From Singulisphaera sp. (GTDB lineage Bacteria; Planctomycetota; Planctomycetia; Isosphaerales; Isosphaeraceae), in contig DAIDJG010000071.1 of assembly GCA_027451445.1 (NCBI GenBank), forward strand, positions 1-61,638: a DNA stretch of 61,638 nucleotides. Direction: 5' to 3'. The position numbers and the translations under genes were made by a program. Every line of letters begins with the position of its first letter. Positions within the stretch are counted from its first letter, which is position 1. Shown here one piece after another: positions 34,332 to 44,607 of the stretch. Under the pieces are notes generated by a model, which was given only the letters and a program-made list of their open reading frames with translations, made no database searches and was not told where the DNA came from.

Positions 34332-35774
34332 ATGATCACCATGCTGGGGAGTCGGCGGCGGTGTTGCGATGGGCTGACGCGTCGCGAGACACTCAAGGCA
34401 GGAGCGCTGGCTCTAGCGGGCGGATTGCACCTGCCCGGAGTACTGCGCGCTGAGGAGGCAATGCGAGTCCGGGGCTCGGTTCCGGGCAAGGCGAAGAGCG
34501 TCATCGTCCTCTACCTGCTGGGCGGTGCCGGCACCCAGGACATGGTCGACATGAAGCCGGACGCCCCCAGCGAGGTGCGCGGCGAGTTTCGCCCGATCGA
34601 CTCGAACGTGCCCGGGATCCAGGTCTGTGAGCACTTGCCCGGCCTCGCGCGCTGGATGCACCGTTCGGCCCTCGTCCGATCGGTGAACCACAAGGCGGGC
34701 TGCCACAACCCCTTGCCGAGTTACACAGGCTTCGAGCAGCCACTCCCCGACATCGTCTCCACGCGCGATTTCTATCCGCCGAGCATGGGATCGGTCTGCG
34801 AATACCTCAAGGATGAGCGCAAATCGTTGCCCGCATACATGTACTTGCCCTGCTACCTAGGCTGGGGCCAGGTCATCCGCCGCCCCGGCCCCTACGCCGG
34901 CTTCCTGGGCAAGAAATACGACCCGCTTGCGACCGAGTGCACCCCCTCGATCGACAAGGACGCCCCTCGGGAGTCTCCGGGCCATCCCCAGCCGTGTCGA
35001 GGCGTTCCCCGGCTCCCGGAAGGAATCACCAGCGACGGCATCACGCTCGATCGCTTCCACTCCCGGCGCAGCCTGCTTCAGCAATTCGACGAGCAGCTCC
35101 GACAGGCCGAGTCCTCGTCCAACGTCGCCGCTTTCGACCGCCATCGCAAACGTGCGTACGAGCTGCTGACCTCAGCCAAGGTCAAAGCCGCGTTCAACCT
35201 GGAAACCGAAGATCCCAGGCTCGTCGATCGCTACGGCCGAACCCTCTTTGGAAACAGCGCTCTGATCGCTCGACGGCTCGTGGAAGCCGGCGTGCGGTTC
35301 GTCAACGTGACCTGGGATATCTTCTGGGACCGCTTCCAGATCCAGTATGATGGATGGGATACTCATACGCGCAATTTTGCCATCATGAAAGACTACAACC
35401 TGCCCTACTTCGACCTCGCCTTCTCCGCGCTCATGGGCGACCTGGAGAGTCGGGGCCTGCTTGACGAGACTCTGGTCGTCGTCCTCAGCGAAATGGGCCG
35501 CACGCCGAAGATCAACGCCAATGCCGGTCGCGATCACTGGACTTACTGCTATTCACACATCTTCGCCGGCGCGGGCATCCGCGGCGGAACCGTATTTGGG
35601 GCGTCCGACGCACAGGCCGCGTTTGTCAAGGACAACCCCGTGAGCACCGGCGACATCTGCGCAACGATCTATCAATGCCTCGGCATCGATCCCGCGTTGA
35701 TGCTTCCCGATCGCACGAATCGCCCAATGCCCATCGCGAACGGCGGCCAGCCGATCGGTGCGATCCTCGCCTGA
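34332..35774 (+). CDS. DUF1501 protein with Tat-like leader
   Basis: 480 residues. The leader has twin arginines in LTRRETLKAGALALAGG, consistent with Tat export. The DUF1501 core (alkaline-phosphatase-like superfamily) shows VIVLYLLGGAGTQDMVDMKPDAP, LVRSVNHKAGCHNPLPSYTG, GWDTHTRNF and VVLSEMGRTPKIN, then GRDHWTYCYSHIFAGAGIRGG. In planctomycetes such genes usually sit beside DUF1549/DUF1553 partners; none are here. Biochemical role unknown, presumably an extracytoplasmic hydrolase fold. ATG 34332 and 34341 are both possible starts. Confidence 0.9.
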   Translation: MITMLGSRRRCCDGLTRRETLKAGALALAGGLHLPGVLRAEEAMRVRGSVPGKAKSVIVLYLLGGAGTQDMVDMKPDAPSEVRGEFRPIDSNVPGIQVCEHLPGLARWMHRSALVRSVNHKAGCHNPLPSYTGFEQPLPDIVSTRDFYPPSMGSVCEYLKDERKSLPAYMYLPCYLGWGQVIRRPGPYAGFLGKKYDPLATECTPSIDKDAPRESPGHPQPCRGVPRLPEGITSDGITLDRFHSRRSLLQQFDEQLRQAESSSNVAAFDRHRKRAYELLTSAKVKAAFNLETEDPRLVDRYGRTLFGNSALIARRLVEAGVRFVNVTWDIFWDRFQIQYDGWDTHTRNFAIMKDYNLPYFDLAFSALMGDLESRGLLDETLVVVLSEMGRTPKINANAGRDHWTYCYSHIFAGAGIRGGTVFGASDAQAAFVKDNPVSTGDICATIYQCLGIDPALMLPDRTNRPMPIANGGQPIGAILA

Positions 35775-35995
35775 TCCTGTAAACGCTTGTACCGGCGCCG
35801 GAATACCGATTGGAAATAGGATCACATAAGATTGCGACTCGGTTCGCTCGGGGCTTCCCACTTTACCGCGTTCCTGGATCGATGCGCGATGATCCGGAAG
35901 CCGCTCGGTAGGCCTTGCAGAGTATCGAGGAATGCGTTACTGCTGATACGGCGGCTGGGAAGGCACCGTTCGTGTCACTTTCAGAGGAAGAGGCC

Positions 35996-38755
35996 ATGCC
36001 CTTCACATCAGGGAAGATGATTCTCGCGTTGGCACTTCTGTCGGCGCCTCCTGGAGGAAAATGGCTGGGACAGGATGGACACGATCTTGTCGGCGGTCCG
36101 TCGGAAGTGACTCCCAGCGACGTCCAGGACATTCATATTGTCCTCGGCAATCTCCCGCCTCAAAACGAGATCGTGTCGATTCAGGTCCTCGGTTACGGTG
36201 GAGACGAGTGGCGACATCCCTGGCGAGGCCCTTATGCTGCCCTGCTCCAGCGCAAGCCAGGCTCAAGTGTCGCCGACCTCTTCTTCGAACCACTCAGGGT
36301 CGAGACCGGACGGTCATTCGAGATCAAGCTCGAATTCAAGGATGGGACAAAGACCTCGCTTTACGTCAATGGCAAGCGTGCCAACCCCAATCTCCGCATG
36401 CCGGCCGCGGCGCTTCAGATCAAATGGGTCGGCCAGGATCGCGAGGATTGGGTTGGCCCAGGAGTCAGCGTCGGGCCCGACGGTCTCCAGGACGTCCGGC
36501 TCGCGCTCTCGAAACTCTCGCCGAAGATTAAGGTCCAAAGCATCGACCTCGAGGATGCTTCCCGCCAGCGCTGGCAATTCGGGACCAACCCCAAGGGGTA
36601 TCACAACGCCGAATTTGCACCGAACGAAAAGGATCCGACCCAGGGTGATTTTTTCTTCCAGCCAGAGCGTGACCTGAACGGTCAAACCTTGAAGCTGACG
36701 GTCGCCTACGAGAACGGGAAGTCGGACTCCGCGACGTTGACAGCGGCACGCGTTGACACATCGCTCAAGATGCCTCCGCTGAAACTGCCGGCGGTTCGCT
36801 TTGAAACTGTGCAGTCCAACTGGCGAGGCCAGGAGGGAAGCCAGATCGTCGGGCCGGGCGAGGTTCACGTCGCACTGTCGGGATTGCCTGCGGAAACTGT
36901 CACCGCGGCGATGCTGAGCGATTCCGTGCGCGGGAACTGGACCTTCGGCGCGCGCGATCAAGGACCGATCGCCAACGAAAGTGAGAGCAAGCCTTTCGAG
37001 TTCCGAAGAGGCCCCGCAACCGGTCAGGCCGATCTCTACTTCGAACCAAACCGCGACGAGACCGGGGCGACAATGACGCTCCGCATGGTCTTGCAAAGCG
37101 GAGGAATGGTGGTCGTCTCGTTTCCCGGCGGTGCGTGCGACCCATCTCGACGCGGTCCCGCGGTCGCCGCTACGGCCACGCAGGCGAAGCCTGGCGACGA
37201 CCTGCAGGACCTCGTGAACCGTTTCGGGACGGTTCGACTCTCCAGGGGTACATATCCATTAAGTAAGCCGCTGGTTCTGAATCAACCGATCACCGTCATC
37301 GGCGAGCGCGGCGCCGTGCTGAACTTTTCTCAAGCCGCGAGCGATCCTCCCTGGACGACCGCGGTTAAGGTCCATCGCGGCGGCACGAGGTTGGAAGGGT
37401 TCGCGATTCGATTCACCGGCCCGGTGCGCTGGAACACGGAAGTTAGCTGGGGTCCGGCCATCATCGGTCAAACCGACAATCTCGACGCGAACGCTCCTCC
37501 GGGAACGCGCGATGACGTGATATTTCGCGGACTCGACATCGAAATTCCACCGGCCGCGAATCCCAAGGGGGCCGAGTTTGCCGTGCAGACCATGCGTCTG
37601 ATCGTAGGGCGGCGCGGCGTGATCACGGGCAACACCATACGAGGCGGCGGGATCGAGGTCTTCGACGGCCCGTGGCACATTGAGGGGAACGACTTCCAGG
37701 GCGTGCCCCCCGGCTACTTTGCCTACACGATGATCACCGCGCACAACCCCCACGATCTGACTGTGCGAGGCAACCGCACGCGCGCTTTGGGCCCCAGCGG
37801 CAAGACATGGCGTTTCCTCGTATTGACGGGTCAAGGCGTGTTTGACCGCATCGAGAACAACGTTATCAACGACGTTGGACCTCGAGACGACGATACGATC
37901 AAAGGCGCCAACGCCCCAGAGATCATCCTGACCGAGTCCTATCGACTCGGGTTCGAGGGCAAGCCCGCCGCCGTTTCGACCAATGGGCGCGTGATCCGGA
38001 TTCGCAAGCCGCTTGGCAACCCGATCAAGACCGGCGACATCGTGGCCGTCCTTTCCGGCAAAGCCGCTGGCCAGTGGCGGCGGATCGCGCAAACGATCAA
38101 CGCAACCACTTACCTCCTCGACGGCGCTCTGCCGGACGGCGTCAACGCGATCGCGATTACGGCGGGATTTGCCAACGAGACGATCCAGAAAAACCAGATC
38201 ATTGGACGAGGTGCAACAACTGCTGGCGGCTTTGTCTTGGCGGGAAACCATTTCGGGACGCGACTTCTCGACAACCAGGTGATTGGTGTCGGCGCCCCTG
38301 CGCTCCTATCGGCCTTCCCAACCGAGTCGCCGATGATCTGGGGCTGGTCCCACGTTCCGTTTCTGGACAGTACGATCGCCGGCAATCTGTTCGAAGATTC
38401 CGACGGCGGCGCAACTCTGGGCGTCTTGCACAATAACGCCACAAAGACTAACCAGGGACGCGTCTACATGACGATCGCGTGCCGCGACAACACCGTGCGG
38501 TGGACGGCGCCCTTCCTGGCCCGCCGAAGGGCCAACGGGAAGCCCGAACTTCCCCCAGGGATCACCCTCGGCTATCCCGACGGGCTCGACCCCTCAGAGC
38601 TTCGCGTTGACGCTCGTGGAAACCGACTTGAAGCGCCCCTGGGAACGGACGGATCGAAAGCGCTCGTCATCAAGAGCGCCGTGTACAACGGTCAGACCGT
38701 CGTCAGTAAGTCGTTTTCACTCGCCGACACCCCGTCGACCGCACGGAAAGAATGA
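35996..38755 (+). CDS. Exported beta-helix protein with triplicated WxGQDG module (paralogue B)
   Basis: 919 residues. ATG 35996 has AGGAAGAGG upstream and opens a short hydrophobic leader (MILALALLSAPPGG), unlike the LESRCLLS leader of paralogue A. Three modules follow (about 23-133, 144-256, 276-383) with the same strand order as A: KWLGQDGHD, then GNLPPQNEIVSIQV, then DLFFEP.RVETGRSFEI, then ANPNLRMP. From ~400 a beta-helix runs to ~870, with repeated ...GNTIRGGG and ENNVINDVG-type rungs. Unlike A it ends soon after the helix. The shared landmarks DIWGWSHAPF / MIWGWSHVPF and LDPSEL..GN.lE.P show end-to-end homology. Function unknown. Confidence 0.86.
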   Translation: MPFTSGKMILALALLSAPPGGKWLGQDGHDLVGGPSEVTPSDVQDIHIVLGNLPPQNEIVSIQVLGYGGDEWRHPWRGPYAALLQRKPGSSVADLFFEPLRVETGRSFEIKLEFKDGTKTSLYVNGKRANPNLRMPAAALQIKWVGQDREDWVGPGVSVGPDGLQDVRLALSKLSPKIKVQSIDLEDASRQRWQFGTNPKGYHNAEFAPNEKDPTQGDFFFQPERDLNGQTLKLTVAYENGKSDSATLTAARVDTSLKMPPLKLPAVRFETVQSNWRGQEGSQIVGPGEVHVALSGLPAETVTAAMLSDSVRGNWTFGARDQGPIANESESKPFEFRRGPATGQADLYFEPNRDETGATMTLRMVLQSGGMVVVSFPGGACDPSRRGPAVAATATQAKPGDDLQDLVNRFGTVRLSRGTYPLSKPLVLNQPITVIGERGAVLNFSQAASDPPWTTAVKVHRGGTRLEGFAIRFTGPVRWNTEVSWGPAIIGQTDNLDANAPPGTRDDVIFRGLDIEIPPAANPKGAEFAVQTMRLIVGRRGVITGNTIRGGGIEVFDGPWHIEGNDFQGVPPGYFAYTMITAHNPHDLTVRGNRTRALGPSGKTWRFLVLTGQGVFDRIENNVINDVGPRDDDTIKGANAPEIILTESYRLGFEGKPAAVSTNGRVIRIRKPLGNPIKTGDIVAVLSGKAAGQWRRIAQTINATTYLLDGALPDGVNAIAITAGFANETIQKNQIIGRGATTAGGFVLAGNHFGTRLLDNQVIGVGAPALLSAFPTESPMIWGWSHVPFLDSTIAGNLFEDSDGGATLGVLHNNATKTNQGRVYMTIACRDNTVRWTAPFLARRRANGKPELPPGITLGYPDGLDPSELRVDARGNRLEAPLGTDGSKALVIKSAVYNGQTVVSKSFSLADTPSTARKE

Positions 38756-38915
38756 CGCGCCGAACGACGCCCGCTCTCGGATCCGGACGTGAGCAGCCGG
38801 CGGCGTCACTGGTGACTTCCCTCGACACGTCCGATCTGTTATTCCAACACGGTCCACCTCTCCCCCCTTCACTCGAGCTCATTGCGCGCTTTGCGCCTTC
38901 AGGAGTCGCCCAGCG

Positions 38916-40586
38916 GTGGACGCGATCGAAAATGCCCCAGTGCTTCAGTCTCGTTATCGCTGGGCCCAACGTGGTGATATCAACGCCTTTTTCGGTCTGA
39001 TGCTCGACAATGTCGGCAACATGATCCTGATGGCGAGCCTCCTGGTCGGACTGTTCGGGTTCCCGACCGAGTTCGTACTGACGAAGATGATCCCTGGGAC
39101 GGCGGTCGGTGTTCTTGTCGGCGACCTCATTTTCACCGCGATGGCATTCCGGCTCGCGAAACGCTCGGGACGATCCGACGTCACCGCGATGCCTTTGGGA
39201 CTCGATACGCCGAGCACCTTCGGAGCCGTGTCGCTGATCATCGGGCCCGCTTACCGCCATGCCTTGACGGACCTGCACCTGGAACCACTCGCCGCAGCGC
39301 GGCACGCCTGGTTCATCGGCGTCGCGATGATCCTGGCCTCGGGTGTGCTCAAGCTTGTTTGCTCGCTCTTTTCCGGCTTCGTGCGCCGCTCGGTCCCCCG
39401 TGCGGGGCTGCTCGGTTCGCTGGCGGCGATCGCGCTCGTGATCATCAGTTTCTTGCCCCTGATCGACATCGCCGCTCAGCCGATCGCGGGCATGGTCGCA
39501 CTCGCCGTGATCCTGGCCACGTTGACTGCGCGTTGGGAGTTACCGGGGCGCATTCCGGGCGCGTTGGCCGCGCTGATCCTCGGATGTCTCATTTACTACG
39601 GATTGCATCTCGCCGGGCTTGGCCCCGGATTGGGCGCCGAGTCGCAACGTCCCACCGGAGCGCTCCGTGCTGTTCTGCCCATCCCGGCAAGCGATTGGCT
39701 GGGCTGGTTCCAGAGCTCCTGGCAGGAAGCACTTGGCTACCTTCCGGTGGCATTACCGCTGGCGCTGGCGACGGTGGTCGGAGGCATTGACTGTACGGAG
39801 AGCGCATCGGCGGCCGGTGACGAATACCCGACGGGTCAGATCATTGCGGCGGAAGGGTTCGCGACGGTGGTGGGCGGACTGTTTGGCGGGGTGATTCAGT
39901 CGACCCCTTACATTGGGCATCCGGCGTACAAGGCGATGGGTGCGAGGACCGCTTATGTGCTCGCGACGGCGCTCTTCGTCGGTGCGGCGGGGATATTCGG
40001 CTTTTTTGGCTGGTTCTTCTTTCTGATCCCCAAAGCGGTCGTGTTCCCCATTCTGATTTTCGTCGGGCTCGAGATCACTTCGCAGTCGTTCCAGGCAACC
40101 GAGCGCCGGCATTTCCCCGCCGTGGCGCTGGCGTGCGTCCCCGCCCTTGCGTACCTGGCATTGCTCACGCTGGGGCAAGTCTTGCCGGAGGCCAAGCCGT
40201 TTACGGAATTGAGCCCTTCGCTTCAGGGGTGGATCCAGACCGTAACCATGCTCTCCGGCGGGTTCATCGTGACGAGTCTGCTCTGGGCCACGATGCTCAC
40301 GCACATGATTGACGGGAAGCTTCGTGCCGCGGCTTGCGTGCTGGTGCTGGCCGGAGTGTTCTCGTGGTTTGGCATCATTCACTCACCGTTGCCGGCCGGA
40401 CCGATCGTTCCGCCGACCGCGGCGATGGAACATCTCCGTAAAGAAGGTCGCTACAAGGCCTCAGCCTTCCAAACCCCGTACCACTGGGCGTTTGGCTATG
40501 GCGCCATGGCGGGCATTCTTCTTTTGATCGGCCGTTTCGGCAGACCCGCGCCGCCCGAGCTTGCAGCAGAGAACAAGGCGATCTGA
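38916..40586 (+). CDS. NCS2/AzgA-type purine or xanthine permease
   Basis: 556 residues, GTG start with AGGAG ten bases upstream. About 12-14 hydrophobic helices. Family cues: DINAFFGLMLDNVGNMILMAS, TAMPLGLDTPSTFGAVSLII, and a hydrophilic substrate region GGIDCTESASAAGDEYPTGQ followed by TVVGGLFGGVIQSTPYIGHPAYKAMGAR. The PYIGHP-type segment and the SAAGD motif are typical of NCS2/AzgA-like permeases. Substrate is likely a nucleobase, not proven. No purine catabolism genes are adjacent. It is followed by a 320-bp gap and the ABC cassette. Confidence 0.86.
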   Translation: MDAIENAPVLQSRYRWAQRGDINAFFGLMLDNVGNMILMASLLVGLFGFPTEFVLTKMIPGTAVGVLVGDLIFTAMAFRLAKRSGRSDVTAMPLGLDTPSTFGAVSLIIGPAYRHALTDLHLEPLAAARHAWFIGVAMILASGVLKLVCSLFSGFVRRSVPRAGLLGSLAAIALVIISFLPLIDIAAQPIAGMVALAVILATLTARWELPGRIPGALAALILGCLIYYGLHLAGLGPGLGAESQRPTGALRAVLPIPASDWLGWFQSSWQEALGYLPVALPLALATVVGGIDCTESASAAGDEYPTGQIIAAEGFATVVGGLFGGVIQSTPYIGHPAYKAMGARTAYVLATALFVGAAGIFGFFGWFFFLIPKAVVFPILIFVGLEITSQSFQATERRHFPAVALACVPALAYLALLTLGQVLPEAKPFTELSPSLQGWIQTVTMLSGGFIVTSLLWATMLTHMIDGKLRAAACVLVLAGVFSWFGIIHSPLPAGPIVPPTAAMEHLRKEGRYKASAFQTPYHWAFGYGAMAGILLLIGRFGRPAPPELAAENKAI

Positions 40587-40728
40587 GCGATCGAACGCGG
40601 CACATCGGGGTAGAAGACGGCCCGGTCGTTCAGCGCCACGTGAACCTTCTCGATTCCGATGACGTAACGACGATTGCCGGCTCCGCGCGCAGTGCTTCCA
40701 TCTTGCCCGACCGAACTTTTCGGCAAGG

Positions 40729-40757
40729 TTGCGTTGCACGTGCCGTGCCGGCATAAT
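40729..40757 (+). promoter_or_regulatory. Candidate promoter of the GldA-type ABC cassette
   Basis: TTGCGT (40729-40734), 17-nt spacer, CATAAT (40752-40757), 150 nt before the ATPase start. The rest of the 320-bp gap (40587-40906) holds no credible gene; a long minus-strand frame across it is antisense to the permease and ATPase genes. Confidence 0.45.
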
Positions 40758-40906
40758 GAGGCGATTCGGACTTCCCCCGCCGCGCATGCTGGCGAGGGTG
40801 GCAACTGTTGGATCGGATGCCCTTCGTGAGCACTTGGCCCGATGGGCAGCTTGCGAAGGGCCGGTCGTCGTTTGTTTCTGCTATTCATTCCGAGGATTGC
40901 GACGGT

Positions 40907-41635
40907 ATGTCCACGCCCGTCATGATTGAAGCCCAGGGACTGACCAAACAGTATGGTTCGTTCCTGGCCGTCCGCGACGTGACCTTCTCGATCCCACAAG
41001 GACAGGTGGTGGCGTTTCTCGGCCCCAACGGCGCGGGTAAGACGACCACCATGCGGTTGCTCACCGGCTTCGTGGCGCCGACGAAGGGGTCGGCGAAGAT
41101 TGCCGGCATCGACGTGCAAACCAACCGTATCGAGGCATCCGAGCACCTGGGCTATTTGCCCGAAAACGGCCCGCTCTACCTCGACATGACCCCCGACGCC
41201 CTGCTCCGCTTCTTTGGAGAGGCGCGCGGCCTGTCCGGCGGTTTGCTGCGCAATCGGGTCGACCACGTCATCGAACAATGCTCGCTGAGTTCCGTAGCGC
41301 ACAAACCGATCGGCAAGCTCTCGAAGGGATACAAGCAGCGCGTCTCCATGGCGCAGGCGCTGCTGCACGATCCGCAAGTGCTGATCATGGACGAACCGAC
41401 GAGCGGTCTCGACCCAAACCAGATTCGCGGCGTCCGGTCGCTCATCAAGGAGCTGGGGAAGTCGAAGACCATCCTGGTCTCGACGCACATCCTCCAGGAG
41501 GTGAGCCCGATCGCCGACCGCGTCCTGTTCATTCACGATGGCAAGCTCGTCTTCGACGGCACCCCGCATCAGATGCAGGCCGAGGGCCGTTCGCTCGAAG
41601 ACCAGTTCCACCGCTTGACCGCACAGGCTGTCTGA
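40907..41635 (+). CDS. ABC transporter ATPase (GldA-type)
   Basis: 242 residues; ATG 40907 has GAGGA upstream. Walker A GPNGAGKTTTMRLL, Q-loop region LGYLPENGPLYLDMTPDALL, signature LSKGYKQRVSMAQALL (the family's variant of LSGGQ), Walker B VLIMDEPTSGLDPNQ and switch STHILQE. It resembles ATPases of Gld-type gliding exporters and of ABC-2 exporters generally. The next gene encodes the permease, so it is the ATPase of a three-gene export/envelope cassette. Planctomycetes are often non-gliding, so the substrate may be a polysaccharide, lipid or protein; unknown. Confidence 0.94.
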   Translation: MSTPVMIEAQGLTKQYGSFLAVRDVTFSIPQGQVVAFLGPNGAGKTTTMRLLTGFVAPTKGSAKIAGIDVQTNRIEASEHLGYLPENGPLYLDMTPDALLRFFGEARGLSGGLLRNRVDHVIEQCSLSSVAHKPIGKLSKGYKQRVSMAQALLHDPQVLIMDEPTSGLDPNQIRGVRSLIKELGKSKTILVSTHILQEVSPIADRVLFIHDGKLVFDGTPHQMQAEGRSLEDQFHRLTAQAV

Positions 41636-41760
41636 GGCTGTTGCGAGCCCCCGCAAAAACGGCATCACGGATCATCGTCGCCAAGGCGGACCGGCCGAGC
41701 GCTCAAGGCTGTGTCCCCTTCCACGAACTCTCCTGCACGACTTGTTGAGGACCTACCGAG

Positions 41761-44607
41761 GTGACTACGCTTCAAGAAAAACCGACGAGCATGGGCGGGG
41801 CCGCACCGACCCCCGCCGCGCGCCCTGTTGCGCCCATCAATCTCCACGTCATTCTCGCCGTCTTCAAGCGCAATTTCACAAGCTACTTCAGCAACCCGGC
41901 CGGGTATGTGTTCATCACCCTGTTCGTGTTCGTCAGCGCCTGTGCCGCCTTCTGGCAGCCGATTTTCTTTGCGCGCAATCTGGCGAACCTCGACACACTG
42001 AATACCTACATGCCGGCGCTGCTCCTCTTTTTCGTTCCGGCGATTACGATGAGCATCTGGGCCGACGAGCGTCGCCAGGGGACTGACGAACTCCTGTTTA
42101 CGCTCCCCGCCCACGATGTCGACATCGTGCTCGGAAAATACCTCGCCGCCGTGGGCATCTATTCGGTGGCGTTGCTGTTTTCGACCAGCCACATCTTCGT
42201 TCTGATGTCGCTCGGCCGACCCGACCCCGGGGTCATGTTCGCCACGTACCTCGGCTACTGGCTCATGGGTGCGATGCTGATTGCTGTGGGGATGGTCGCG
42301 TCGTTGCTCACCACCAATGCCACAGTCGCGTTTATCCTCGGGGCGGTCTTTTGTGCGATTCCGATCGCGCTGAACCTGGTCGCACCCGCTGGCCGGATGA
42401 TCTCAGCACTCACGGAAAGCGGAGGTACGCCGGGAAGTGGGGGAATTGCGACGTGGCTCCTCGGACCGTTAACCGAAGACCGCATGCAGCGCATGATTGA
42501 GTCGCTGTCTGTTCCCTCCCAATTTCACGATTTCGGCGCGGGCGTCATTCCCGTCTCCGGTCTGTTCTATTTCCTCTCACTCGCCGTTGCGATGTTGTTT
42601 GTGAATATGGTGCTCCTGGGGCGCCGGCATTGGGCTGGCGGCCAGAAGAGCACCGGCCGCTCGTTGCACGCGCTCGTCCGCATCGCCTCCGTTTTGCTGG
42701 CGCTCGCAAGCCTGAACGTCCTCATCGGCCGGACCGGCTTCCGGGTGGATGCAAGTGAGGAGCACCTGAATTCCCTCTCGTCCGAGTCGATTGAGCTGAT
42801 CAAGCAGATCCCCAAGGATCAACCCGTCTACGTCCAGGTTTATTACAGCCCCGAGGTCCCTCGTGATTATGTCGAGACGAAGTCGGACCTGTTGAACCTG
42901 CTCAAGGAATACGCGGCCTGGGGCGGCGACAAGATCCGGCTCAATTTGGTCGAAACGGAACTCTACTCTCCCGAAGCTCACGAGGCCGAGAAGCGTTTCG
43001 GCATCGAACCGCGGCAGGTCCGGACTGTCGAGGAGGCAAAACAAAGTTCCGCGGAATTCTACCTCGGCGTCGCTTTCACCTCGGGGCTCGAAGAGGTCGT
43101 CATCCCCTTCTTCGATCGGGGCCTTCCCGTTGAGTATGAGCTTACCCGTTCGATCCGGGTCGTCTCGCGGACGGGTCGCAAGAAGGTTGGCATTCTGAAC
43201 ACCGACGCGAAGCTGATGGGCGGTTTCGACATGCGGTCATTCGGCCAGAATCCCGAGTGGTCCATCGTGACCGAGCTCAAGAAACAGTACGAGGTGAGCT
43301 CCGTCGCCCCCGACTCGCCGATTCCGTCCGACCTTGACGTTTTGCTCGTCGCGCAACCGTCGTCACTGGCCCAGCGACAAATTGACAACCTGACCGACTA
43401 CGTCAAGCGAGGCGGTCCGACGCTGCTCTTCCTCGACCCATTCACGGTATCGAACCCTTCGCTTTCGCCGGAAGTGCCGAAGCAGCCGGCGGGCGGTCCA
43501 TTCGGCGGCGGCCCGCCTCCCGAGCCCAAGGGCGACCTGCGCGCGTTGCTCGATCTGATCGGGCTCGAATGGCCGACGACGCAAATCGTTTGGAACGACT
43601 ACAACCCGCACCCGCAACTCGCGGATCTGCCTCCCGAAGTCGTCTTCGTGGGCAAGGGAAGCGGGGAACCGGACGCGTTCAACAAGAAGCAGGTTGCGTC
43701 CTCCGGTTTGCAGGAAATCGTGATGATGTTCCCCGGTCTCTTTCGGGCCAAGTCAAATGGGAGCATCGAATACACACCGCTCCTGCGCTCGAACGATTCG
43801 GGCGGCACGGTCCCCTGGAGCGAGTTGGCCCAGCAAGGCTTCATGGGCGTGACCGGCATCAATCGGAACGCTCGGCACGTTCGCACGGGCACGTCTTACA
43901 CCCTGGCGGCGCGGCTTCAGGGCACGCCGGCAGCCGACGCGGACAAGGACAAGGCAAAGGGAGACGACAAGGAGAAAAAGGCCGACACGCCCAAGCCGGC
44001 CGAGATCAAGGTCGTGGCGATCGCCGATCTCGACATGATTTCCGACCAGTTCTTCGACCTCCGGCGCAACAAGGTCGAAAACCTCGACTTCGACAACGTG
44101 ACGTTCGTGCTCAACTCGGTCGACGTGCTCGCGGGAGACGAGTCATTCGTCTCTTTGCGGAAGCGCCGGCTCCAGCATCGCACGCTCAAAACGCTCGAGG
44201 ATCAGGTCAAGGAATTCGACAAGCGCCGTCAGGAAGAGACCAAAGCCGCAGAAGACGCGGCGGAAGATCAACTGAAACTTGCGCAGCAACGTCTCGATAA
44301 GCAGGTCAAGGAAGTCCAGGAGCGCAAGGACCTGGACGAGCGTACGAAGGAGATCATGCTCGCCAACCTCCAGGACGTTGCGAACCGGCGCCTCGACGTT
44401 GAGAAGACCAAGATCGAGGACGAGAAGCGGAAGAAAGTCCAGGAAAGCAAGGGAGAAATGGAACGGCGGGTGCGCGGGATTCAGTTGGGGATCAAGTCTT
44501 TCGCGATCCTCTTCCCACCCTTGCCGGCGTTGATCCTTGGACTGATCGTCGCCATCGTTCGGAGCAGCCGCGAGAACCGCGGAGCCACGCCGACGCGACT
44601 GGCGTGA
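41761..44607 (+). CDS. GldF-GldG fusion: ABC-2 permease joined to a GldG-like domain
   Basis: 948 residues, GTG start with GAGGA nine bases upstream. Residues ~20-330 are an ABC-2 permease with about six to seven helices (NPAGYVFITLFVFVSACAAF, ADERRQGTDELLFTLPAHDVDIVLGKYLAA). The rest is a large extracytoplasmic GldG/IFT52-like domain (SLSSESIELIKQIPKDQPVYVQVYYS, FFDRGLPVEYELTRSI, VLLVAQPSSLAQRQIDNLTDYVKRGGPTLLFLDPF), a ~110-residue charged coiled coil (~800-905), and a final helix (FAILFPPLPALILGLIVAIV). In Bacteroidota GldF and GldG are separate; here they are one polypeptide. It works with the preceding ATPase and the following DUF4340 protein. Confidence 0.9.
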   Translation: MTTLQEKPTSMGGAAPTPAARPVAPINLHVILAVFKRNFTSYFSNPAGYVFITLFVFVSACAAFWQPIFFARNLANLDTLNTYMPALLLFFVPAITMSIWADERRQGTDELLFTLPAHDVDIVLGKYLAAVGIYSVALLFSTSHIFVLMSLGRPDPGVMFATYLGYWLMGAMLIAVGMVASLLTTNATVAFILGAVFCAIPIALNLVAPAGRMISALTESGGTPGSGGIATWLLGPLTEDRMQRMIESLSVPSQFHDFGAGVIPVSGLFYFLSLAVAMLFVNMVLLGRRHWAGGQKSTGRSLHALVRIASVLLALASLNVLIGRTGFRVDASEEHLNSLSSESIELIKQIPKDQPVYVQVYYSPEVPRDYVETKSDLLNLLKEYAAWGGDKIRLNLVETELYSPEAHEAEKRFGIEPRQVRTVEEAKQSSAEFYLGVAFTSGLEEVVIPFFDRGLPVEYELTRSIRVVSRTGRKKVGILNTDAKLMGGFDMRSFGQNPEWSIVTELKKQYEVSSVAPDSPIPSDLDVLLVAQPSSLAQRQIDNLTDYVKRGGPTLLFLDPFTVSNPSLSPEVPKQPAGGPFGGGPPPEPKGDLRALLDLIGLEWPTTQIVWNDYNPHPQLADLPPEVVFVGKGSGEPDAFNKKQVASSGLQEIVMMFPGLFRAKSNGSIEYTPLLRSNDSGGTVPWSELAQQGFMGVTGINRNARHVRTGTSYTLAARLQGTPAADADKDKAKGDDKEKKADTPKPAEIKVVAIADLDMISDQFFDLRRNKVENLDFDNVTFVLNSVDVLAGDESFVSLRKRRLQHRTLKTLEDQVKEFDKRRQEETKAAEDAAEDQLKLAQQRLDKQVKEVQERKDLDERTKEIMLANLQDVANRRLDVEKTKIEDEKRKKVQESKGEMERRVRGIQLGIKSFAILFPPLPALILGLIVAIVRSSRENRGATPTRLA

